12,300 bases of DNA from Armatimonadota bacterium. Its GTDB lineage: Bacteria > Armatimonadota > UBA10988 > DTZQ01. How positions within the stretch are numbered: position 1 is the first letter of the stretch; each line of letters starts with the position of its first letter. Position numbers and translations under genes: made by a program. This document shows, in pieces, positions 6,540 to 12,300 of this stretch. The DNA lies in NCBI GenBank assembly GCA_012961305.1, contig DTZQ01000673.1, positions 1 to 12,300 on the forward strand, read 5' to 3'. The notes beneath the pieces are model-generated. The model worked only from the letters and a program-made list of their open reading frames with translations, had not been told where the DNA came from and did not search any database.

Positions 6540-8159
6540 ATGATTTGCGGTCGGTGTGGAGCACGTAATCCAGCAAAAAACAAGTTCTGCCAGGAATGTG
6601 GCACTCGGCTCGATGTGGAGCATGGGGCCCAGCCGCTGCCGGAGGCGGAGTTTGCGGCTACTCCTCCTCCAACTGCTCCAGAGCCGGAGCCAACGGCCGA
6701 GGAGCAGATCCGACAGTTGCTCAATCGGGCCTTTGAACTCTACGAAGCCGGCCAGTTGGACGAGGCCATTGCCACCTGCCTGGAAGTGGTGAAAATAGAG
6801 CCCCTTAACGCCTCCGCCCATTCGTTGCTGGGGATGTTTTACGAGAAAAAAGGAGAGGTAGAGCAGGCCATTCGGGAGTACGAAACGGTGCTGGAAATCA
6901 ATCCCCACAGCAGTGCGGAACGGGCCAGTTTGGCCCGGCTGCGGGGAGAGGAGGGTGACCGAGGTCGCTGGTTCTCAGCCTGGCGGCCCTATGGGAGGCC
7001 AGCGCTGGCGGCAGGAGGGGCATTTTTGGTGGTGCTGATGGTAGGTCTGTGGTGGCTGTGGCCGCGAGGGGAGGCCTTCCCGCCAGAGCAGGCTGAGGCA
7101 CCCAGCCTCGTTTCCTCCCCGGCGGCCCTGCTGGCTACAGGCAAACGGTACTTGGCCAATGGTTACTACCCGCAGGCGGTCCAGGTTTTCCGCCGGGTAC
7201 TGGAGTTAGACCCCCAAAACGAGGAGGCACAACGGCTGTATCGGCAGGCGCAATGGCAGGCCCGGCAGAGGACGCAATTGGCCTATGCCGCTCCCCGGAC
7301 CTCTGGGCCTTTCACTTCGCCGCCGGCCGCGTCGGCAACGCCTTCGACCAGCGCGCAAGCCCGGCGGCCGCGTTCATCCTCTCCGCCGCCCCGACCGGCA
7401 CCACCCCGGCGTTCCGCCCCCGCCTCCGAAGAGACTCCGACCCTTTCCCTACCGCCCCTGCCCCCAGTGGAGTTGGAACCGCTGTCGCCAGGGGCCCTCA
7501 CCAGCGAGGAGTCGCTGGCTGTAGGGAGCGAAAGGGCCCGGCCGCGCCCGGATTGGTCTCGCTTGCGGCGAACCCCAGCCCCCTCCTCCGGCCCGGCCGA
7601 AGCGAGTCAGGGAGCCGGAACGGATGCTTCATCCCGCTGGCGGCGGTTGGGGCCGTCCGACCAGTTCACTCCTGCTACGCCTACGGTCCCCCCGCCGGAG
7701 GCCGAACCCTACATTCACGTGCAGGTGGACACCGGCTCCCGAACCCGCCCGTCCGTCCGGAGGGAGCAACCGTTGCAACCGACGACCAGCCCCCAGAAAC
7801 CCCGGCCCCAAGTACGGGATTTGGTCGCGGAGGCCCAGCAACACGAGCGCAACGGCCATCGCCTCCTGCGCCAGGGCCGTTACCAGCAGGCCATTGCTGA
7901 GTACCGCAAGGCCCTGTCCACCGCACCCAACTACCCTAACGCTGGGTATGTGTATCAGCAGATTGGGTTCTGCTACGGGCGACTCCAGCAGTACGAGCAG
8001 GCCATTGAGGCCTGGCGCAAAGCGGAACAGTACTTCCAGCGCGATTTAGAGGCCGGCCGGGGTAGCCCGGCTACGGAAAGTGCCCTGCGGGCCACTCGGG
8101 AAGCCATCGCAGCCAGCGAAGCCTATGCCCGGAGAGAGACAGTGGGAAATGAAGGATGA
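6540..8159 (+). CDS. Zinc-ribbon, TPR and proline-rich single-pass membrane protein
   Basis: 539 residues; no named family is recognised for the whole. Residues 3-20 form a zinc ribbon with cysteines C3, C6, C17 and C20 (CGRC and CQEC). TPR-like repeats cover about 54-125 (AFELYEAGQLDEAIATCLEVVKIEP is split here as AFELYEAGQLDEA and IATCLEVVKIEP). A single membrane helix lies at about 154-174. Another TPR follows at about 197-235. A long low-complexity Pro/Ser/Arg/Thr region spans about 250-425, and a TPR pair lies at about 425-500. Arg residues before the membrane helix suggest the zinc ribbon and first TPRs are cytoplasmic and the rest extracytoplasmic. The start has GGGAG at 6528-6532, 7 nt upstream. 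The next gene begins 14 nt after the stop. A scaffold or assembly role across the membrane is plausible but unproven. Confidence 0.85.
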   Translation: MICGRCGARNPAKNKFCQECGTRLDVEHGAQPLPEAEFAATPPPTAPEPEPTAEEQIRQLLNRAFELYEAGQLDEAIATCLEVVKIEPLNASAHSLLGMFYEKKGEVEQAIREYETVLEINPHSSAERASLARLRGEEGDRGRWFSAWRPYGRPALAAGGAFLVVLMVGLWWLWPRGEAFPPEQAEAPSLVSSPAALLATGKRYLANGYYPQAVQVFRRVLELDPQNEEAQRLYRQAQWQARQRTQLAYAAPRTSGPFTSPPAASATPSTSAQARRPRSSSPPPRPAPPRRSAPASEETPTLSLPPLPPVELEPLSPGALTSEESLAVGSERARPRPDWSRLRRTPAPSSGPAEASQGAGTDASSRWRRLGPSDQFTPATPTVPPPEAEPYIHVQVDTGSRTRPSVRREQPLQPTTSPQKPRPQVRDLVAEAQQHERNGHRLLRQGRYQQAIAEYRKALSTAPNYPNAGYVYQQIGFCYGRLQQYEQAIEAWRKAEQYFQRDLEAGRGSPATESALRATREAIAASEAYARRETVGNEG

Positions 8160-8173
8160 ATAAGGAGACGGTC

Positions 8174-9853
8174 ATGAGCCGACAACTGCTATTAGGGATA
8201 TGGTTAAACGCCCTCCTGGGGAGCGGGTGTTGCCTGCCCGCCGTCCTTGCCGCCGAAGATACGGTCGCTGCTCCCAAGCGAGCGGTGGTGCTATTTCCTT
8301 TTCGGGAAGGCGACCACGGAGTGGGCGTTTCCCAGTGGTTGACTTCTGCGGTTAAGCAAGCCCTGCGCGATTCGGGTCATTACGAGGTCATTCTGTTCGA
8401 TATAGGTTCCCCCCTGGTCCAGCGCGCCCTGACCGATGCCCAAATCAGCCGGGAACTATTGGCCCGGCCCCAGGCAGCCACCACGCGGCGGGAAGTGGCC
8501 CGGGCTCTGGGGGCCGAAGCCGCCCTGAGTGGGGAAATCAGCACCTATTCTTTTTCCGCCGGCCAGCGGCGGGTAGTGGGCAAATTGGAGGTTTTGATTG
8601 AACTTGTGGAGGTGGCCTCGGCACGCCTGCTGGCCTTCAAAGTAAATGTCGAGGCCCAGACCTCCGCCTACCGCAAAGGCCCCAGTGGACACCGTGAGCC
8701 TAAGCCGGAGGCCGAGCGTAAACAGGAAATATTTTCCTCCCTGGCCGCCCAGATAGAGGCCCAAATTACCCGCCAGTGGCCGGAGGAAGGCCCTGCGGTG
8801 CGCGAGAGTCTCTCTCCCGAGTTGGTCTCCCCTCCTCCGCTGCCGGCACTGCCCCAAGACGCCCTAACTCAGGCCCGAAACTTGGCGGCCAACGGCCAAA
8901 TACAGGAAGCAGTGGAGGCCTACACCCGGGCCATCATGGCTGACCCTCAGAATGCGGCCCTGTACTTGGAACTGGGTCAACTGTTTGCCCAGGTTGGCAA
9001 CTGGGAGAAGGCTGCGCGGGAGTACAGCCATGCGGTCGAGGTGGAGCCCGAAAATGTGACCGCCTACCTGCGGTGGGGCGAGGCCCTGCTGCGCTTGCAA
9101 AACACCCAACAGGCAGCGCAAGTGTTTAAGCAGGTGCTTAACTTGGATAAGGAAAACGAAACAGCCCACCTGGCCCTGGCAGAAGCCTACCTGAGTTTGG
9201 GGAACACCGAGGAGGCAGTGGCAGAACTGGAAGCCCTGCTGGCCTTCACCGCCGACCCCTATGCGGTACTCATGCGTTTGGGCGACATCGCTCGGGGGCA
9301 GGGACGGCTGGAAGAAGCCCTGCAGCGGTATCAAGCAGCCCTCCTGCAACGGCCCCAAGACCGCCCGGCGCGGCGCCGGCTGGGGGAAGTCCTGCTGGCC
9401 TTAGACCGCCTCCCCCAGGCCCTGATAGAGGTGAGCAAACTCTTAGGCCCGCCGGAACAGGCCCCGCCCTCTCTGTCTCCAGAGATGTACCGCTGGGCAG
9501 TTAACATCCTGGACACCGAAGCCCGGCGACTGGCTCAGGAACTGGAGGCAACCATAATGGCCTATCGGCAGGCGACCCGAGGCAAAGCCGCTACCCTTAC
9601 AACGCTGAACAGACTCACCGACCGCCTGCGCCATCTGTTGGCCCTGACAGAGCGGTTGCTGCCTCCAGCCGTGCACGAGCAAAGCCATAAGCATCGGCGG
9701 CTCAGTTACAGTTTGCTCGCCCAGACCGCCGCCGAATACGGAGTATATGTCCAGGAAGACGACGTTACGGCCTATGAGCGGGCCCTGATTGCCCAAGACC
9801 AAGCCCGGCGAGAGTTAAATACCGCCCGAGAAAGGGAAGCCCGGCAGAGATAG
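8174..9853 (+). CDS. Secreted multi-TPR protein with N-terminal alpha/beta domain
   Basis: 559 residues. Residues 1-27 look like a Sec signal peptide (LLLGIWLNALLG, then LPAVLA before A27/E28). The Cys pair at 19-20 lacks a proper lipobox because Gly is at -3. Residues about 35-165 (RAVVLFPF; ALGAEAALSGEI) resemble the alpha/beta domains of CsgG/TolB-N-like envelope proteins, in a general way only. At least four to five TPRs fill about 228-425, for example AVEAYTRAIMADPQN, AAREYSHAVEVEPEN and ALQRYQAALLQRPQD. The tail (about 440-559) is helical and charged, with Arg/Glu-rich ends. I chose ATG 8174 rather than 8156, because AAGGAG (8162-8167) lies 6 nt upstream of 8174 and the signal peptide then begins with MSRQ. 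It sits in line with the membrane TPR protein before it and queA after it. The function is unknown to me. Confidence 0.85.
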   Translation: MSRQLLLGIWLNALLGSGCCLPAVLAAEDTVAAPKRAVVLFPFREGDHGVGVSQWLTSAVKQALRDSGHYEVILFDIGSPLVQRALTDAQISRELLARPQAATTRREVARALGAEAALSGEISTYSFSAGQRRVVGKLEVLIELVEVASARLLAFKVNVEAQTSAYRKGPSGHREPKPEAERKQEIFSSLAAQIEAQITRQWPEEGPAVRESLSPELVSPPPLPALPQDALTQARNLAANGQIQEAVEAYTRAIMADPQNAALYLELGQLFAQVGNWEKAAREYSHAVEVEPENVTAYLRWGEALLRLQNTQQAAQVFKQVLNLDKENETAHLALAEAYLSLGNTEEAVAELEALLAFTADPYAVLMRLGDIARGQGRLEEALQRYQAALLQRPQDRPARRRLGEVLLALDRLPQALIEVSKLLGPPEQAPPSLSPEMYRWAVNILDTEARRLAQELEATIMAYRQATRGKAATLTTLNRLTDRLRHLLALTERLLPPAVHEQSHKHRRLSYSLLAQTAAEYGVYVQEDDVTAYERALIAQDQARRELNTAREREARQR

Positions 9854-9870
9854 CACCTGGCAGCCACAAC

Positions 9871-10893
9871 ATGCTCCTGAAGGAATTAGATTATGAATTG
9901 CCGGAGGAACTCATTGCCCAGACCCCCCTGGAGCAGCGGGACCTCTCGCGGCTGTTGGTTTTAGACCGCCGCCAGCAGACGATAACTCATCGGCGGTTCC
10001 GGGATTTGCCGGAGTACCTGCACGCGGGTGATGTACTGGTCGCCAACGACACCCGGGTCCTGCCGGCTCGGCTGTACGGGGTCAAATGGCCCACAGGAGC
10101 CCGGATTGAGTTCCTCCTGCTGCGGGAGATAGAGCCCGGAGTTTGGGAAACCTTGGTGAGGCCCAGTCGCCGCCTCAAGCCGGGAACCCGGGTCGTTTTC
10201 GGGGAAGGGCAATTGGTGGCTGAAGCCCTGGAGCGTACCTCCGCCGGGTGGCGGATGCGCTTCGACCCGGCGGAAGCGGTGCGCCAATGGCTGCCTCACC
10301 TGGGCGAAACACCCCTGCCGCCCTATATCAAACGCCGCCTTCAGGACCCCGACCGCTACCAAACGGTGTACGCCGCGCAGAACGGCTCCGCTGCGGCCCC
10401 TACAGCCGGATTGCATTTCACCCCAGAACTGCTGCAGCAGTTGCAAGCCCAAGGGGTGGTCTGCGTGTTTCTCACCCTCCACATCGGATTGGACACCTTT
10501 CGGCCCATTAAAGCGGAGTGCGTCGAAGAGCACTCTATGCATTCGGAATACTACGAAATACCGGCGGAAACGGCGGCGGCCATCAATGCCGCCCGGACCC
10601 AGGGTAAACGAGTGGTAGCCGTGGGCACCACCTGCGTGCGGGCTTTGGAGAGCGCGGCCCAGAGAGAGGGCCCGGTGGAACCGCGCCGGGAATGGACCAG
10701 TTTGTTCATTACCCCTGGCTACCGCTTCCGGGTGGTAGATGCCTTGGTGACCAATTTTCACCTGCCCCGTTCCACCCTGCTGGCCCTGATTTACGCCTTC
10801 GCGGGAACGGAACTGGTCCGTCGGGCCTACGCGGAAGCGGTGCAGCGACGCTACCGCTTCCTGAGTTTCGGCGACGCCATGCTTATTCTGTAA
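9871..10893 (+). CDS. queA: S-adenosylmethionine:tRNA ribosyltransferase-isomerase QueA
   Basis: QueA transfers and rearranges the ribose of S-adenosylmethionine onto 7-aminomethyl-7-deazaguanine at the wobble base of GUN-anticodon tRNAs, giving epoxyqueuosine. The 340-residue protein has the usual length and motifs. The N-terminus is LKELDYELPEELIAQTPLEQRDLSRLLVLDR, written here as LKELDYELPEEL and IAQTPLEQRDLSRLLVLDR. NDTRVLPARLYG, PLPPYIKR, APTAGLHFTPELL, VTLHIG-like FLTLHIGLDTFRPI, EYYEIP and VTNFHLPRSTLLALIYAFAG follow. It ends YRFLSFGDAMLIL. It starts 17 nt after the TPR gene stop; no clear Shine-Dalgarno precedes the ATG, which fits reinitiation after the upstream gene. tgt and the other queuosine genes are not in the window. 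Confidence 0.97.
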   Translation: MLLKELDYELPEELIAQTPLEQRDLSRLLVLDRRQQTITHRRFRDLPEYLHAGDVLVANDTRVLPARLYGVKWPTGARIEFLLLREIEPGVWETLVRPSRRLKPGTRVVFGEGQLVAEALERTSAGWRMRFDPAEAVRQWLPHLGETPLPPYIKRRLQDPDRYQTVYAAQNGSAAAPTAGLHFTPELLQQLQAQGVVCVFLTLHIGLDTFRPIKAECVEEHSMHSEYYEIPAETAAAINAARTQGKRVVAVGTTCVRALESAAQREGPVEPRREWTSLFITPGYRFRVVDALVTNFHLPRSTLLALIYAFAGTELVRRAYAEAVQRRYRFLSFGDAMLIL

Positions 10894-10937
10894 GAGAAAC
10901 CGGACCTTGGCCAACTTTGTTTTTAACTGTAAGCCTT

Positions 10938-11004
10938 CAGCCTGTGGCCTGCTTCGCCCAACGAACTCAAGGGTCTCAACGATAAGCCATAGGCCACCCG
11001 GCTG
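10938..11004 (+). repeat. Imperfect inverted repeat upstream of the transaldolase gene
   Basis: CAGCC-T-GTGGCCT (10938-10950) faces AGGCCAC-CC-GGCTG (10991-11004). The arms give 12 base pairs with a small asymmetric bulge around a loop of about 40 nt. No T-run follows, so it does not look like a terminator. It lies in the 139-nt gap between queA and the transaldolase gene, about 30 nt before the start codon, and could be a leader RNA structure or chance. Confidence 0.35.
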
Positions 11005-11032
11005 AGCGCTGCAAATTGAGGGAGCGAGCGCC

Positions 11033-12300
11033 ATGTCTACCGAGCAAGTCCCTCCCAGCGTAGTGGAGGTTCTGAGCCAAACCCATGAGGGATTGGAAGT
11101 CTGGTGGGATTCCTCCCCGCTGATTTACCGTAAGTGGTGCGAGGAGATGCTGGCTAAGGAGCCAGACCCAGAGAAGCGAGCGCAGTTGGAGATACAACTG
11201 CGGCGGCTGTATGACGAGTCGCGGCCGGCGGAGTGTTTGTTTGACGGCGTGACCACCAATCCCCCGCTCTCCAAGCAGGCTATTGACCAGGCACGGGAAG
11301 AATGGGACTCCTGGGTGGAGGATTTAGTGCGCCAGCATCCAGAGGCCTCTCTCCACGAATTGTTCTGGCGGACTTACACCGAGGTGGTGAAACGCGGGGC
11401 GGCGATGTTTCGTCCCAAGTTCGAGCGCAGCGGCTATCGGCGCGGTTACCTGAGCGGACAGGTGGACCCGCGCCTGCTGCAAGACCTGGACACTATGCTA
11501 AAGCAGGCTCAAGCCCTCAATGGCGCCAGCCCCAACATCATGATTAAGATGCCGGGCACCCAGGAAGGCATTGAGGGCATTCGCATTTTGACCTCCTTAG
11601 GTATACCTACTAACGCCACTTTGGTCTTCACCGTCTCCCAATTGGTAGCCGTAGCGGAGGCGGTGATGGCTGGCCTGGCCGAGGCACGGGCTAAAGGTGT
11701 GGACTTGAGCCAGTGGCGGTCGGTGGGGACCATGATGTTAGGCCGTTTTGAGGGAGCAGAGGAATTTCAACGCCAGGCAGCCGCCCAGGGCATTGAACTG
11801 ACCGAGACCGACCTGCGCTGGGCCGGCTTGGCCGTTTTCAAAAAAGCCTACCGCATTTTCCAAGAGCGGGGCTACGAAACCAAACTCCTGGCTGCCTCCA
11901 TGCGTTTGGGACCCACAGTGGATGGTCGCCTGCGCATTTGGCACATCGAGAAACTGGCCGGCGGCAACGTAGTGTTGACCATTTTCCCCAACGTGTACGA
12001 GACCCTCTTCGCCAACTACACTCCGGAGGAGATTGTGCCCCGCATAGATGAACCCGTGCCAGAGGAGGAGTTGGACAAACTTTTGCAAATTGAATATTTC
12101 CGGCAGGGATATGAGGAAGGAGCCTATAGGCCTGTTCGGGTCTCCCAGGCCCGCCCTGTTTCGCCTGACGGCGTTGGCCACGGCGGTCACGGCCTCGTCC
12201 TGTCCGACAATCCGCTCGTGGATTTTGTCCTCCAGCCCCAGGAGCTTTTCGCCTTCTTCCGCGCTGACCTCCGTGGCTGGAATCTTGGTTTTTTCAGAAA
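11033..12300 (+). CDS. tal: Transaldolase-family protein, broken 3' end running to the window edge
   Basis: Transaldolases move a three-carbon unit between sugar phosphates through a Schiff-base lysine. GVTTNPPL (72-79) is the first signature. PNIMIKMPGT carries the likely catalytic K172, and IPTNATLVFTVSQ (191-203) is the strand that follows it. The 80-100 residues between these motifs and the extra N-terminus make it a long-type member. The start has GAGGGAG at 11018-11024, 8 nt upstream. Family-like sequence continues to YFRQGYEEG, codons ending near 12121. Beyond that point the frame has no stop in the window but reads antisense to a Clp ATPase fragment, so the last 60 codons are probably not true transaldolase. 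The normal C-terminus is missing. All of its roughly 27 Arg codons before the junction are CGN. Confidence 0.8.
   Translation, partial: MSTEQVPPSVVEVLSQTHEGLEVWWDSSPLIYRKWCEEMLAKEPDPEKRAQLEIQLRRLYDESRPAECLFDGVTTNPPLSKQAIDQAREEWDSWVEDLVRQHPEASLHELFWRTYTEVVKRGAAMFRPKFERSGYRRGYLSGQVDPRLLQDLDTMLKQAQALNGASPNIMIKMPGTQEGIEGIRILTSLGIPTNATLVFTVSQLVAVAEAVMAGLAEARAKGVDLSQWRSVGTMMLGRFEGAEEFQRQAAAQGIELTETDLRWAGLAVFKKAYRIFQERGYETKLLAASMRLGPTVDGRLRIWHIEKLAGGNVVLTIFPNVYETLFANYTPEEIVPRIDEPVPEEELDKLLQIEYFRQGYEEGAYRPVRVSQARPVSPDGVGHGGHGLVLSDNPLVDFVLQPQELFAFFRADLRGWNLGFFR
12113..12300 (-). pseudogene. Fragment of a ClpB/ClpC-type AAA+ chaperone ATPase
   Basis: Read on the minus strand, this encodes KTKIPATEVSAEEGEKLL, then LEDKIHERIVGQDEAV, then AVRRNRAGLGDPNRPIGSFL. 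This is the conserved segment just before the second ATPase domain of ClpB and ClpC. In the family, RPIGSF(L/I) continues into FLGPTGVGKTE (Walker A). Here it switches after codon 12113-12115 to ISLPEIFNL, which is merely antisense to the transaldolase gene. The reading frame enters from beyond 12300, so the N-terminal part may lie outside the window, but the ATPase domain that should follow is absent. Three of its five Arg codons are AGG, unlike the transaldolase gene. I cannot separate ClpB from ClpC on this length. It could be an artefact of a chimeric contig. Confidence 0.8.

Noticed and set aside
8228..8233. Lipoprotein lipobox in the secreted TPR protein
   Set aside because: The residues before C19 are Leu-Gly-Ser-Gly, with Gly at -3 instead of Leu/Val/Ile. 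A signal-peptidase I site after AVLA fits better.
9961..11034. Long minus-strand open frame (357 codons) opposite queA
   Set aside because: It is an antisense shadow of a complete QueA with all family motifs, with no ribosome-binding site or family resemblance of its own.
11738..12190. Minus-strand 150-codon frame spanning the tal/Clp junction, taken as a gene
   Set aside because: Its start is an internal GTG of the Clp segment and the rest is antisense to the transaldolase gene, so it is a chimera of a Clp remnant and noise.

Overview
This is a gene-dense bacterial window of about 60% GC with two transcription blocks that diverge from a short intergenic region near 2957-3275, and a probable artificial or rearranged junction near the right end. 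It has no rRNA, tRNA, CRISPR array or insertion sequence that I can recognise. The protein set (RuvABC, YebC, long-form HisG, QueA, many TPR proteins, a secreted discoidin-domain glycosidase) and the GC-rich codon use suggest a free-living bacterium. The Armatimonadota / Chloroflexota neighbourhood, possibly thermophilic, is my guess. It rests on general resemblance only and is weak.

Left block, minus strand. A promoter with consensus hexamers (TTGACA, 18 nt, TATAAT; 3008-3037) drives yebC (2195-2956). A secreted protein (130-2169) follows after a 25-nt gap. It has a discoidin-type carbohydrate-binding domain and a GH63/GH37-like alpha/alpha-barrel catalytic domain. The first 80 bases of the window are strikingly AT-rich and hold no gene.

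Central block, plus strand. An extended -10 promoter (3113-3141) is followed by a structured leader of about 128 nt and then ruvC-hisG-ruvA-ruvB (3276-6492). RuvA and RuvB form the Holliday-junction branch-migration motor and RuvC is the resolvase. hisG, the first enzyme of histidine synthesis, sits between ruvC and ruvA and overlaps both at their ends, so the histidine enzyme and the recombination genes are probably translated from one message. Downstream, in the same direction and with short gaps, lie a membrane-anchored zinc-ribbon/TPR/proline-rich protein (6540-8159), a secreted TPR protein (8174-9853) and queA (9871-10893), which makes the queuosine precursor in tRNA. The two TPR proteins may face each other outside the cytoplasmic membrane; their function is not known to me.

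Right end. A transaldolase-family gene starts at 11033, but its recognisable protein ends near 12121. From there to 12300 the plus-strand frame stays open only because it runs antisense to a fragment of a ClpB/ClpC-type AAA+ chaperone on the minus strand, cut immediately before its expected Walker A motif. Both genes are broken at the same point, where they share a short GAGGAAGGA sequence. This is best treated as a chimeric junction (assembly or amplification artefact) or a real microhomology rearrangement until checked.

I did not find a convincing new multi-gene system. The most interesting items are the transaldolase/Clp junction, hisG embedded in the ruv operon, the structured ruvC leader, and the paired TPR envelope proteins.
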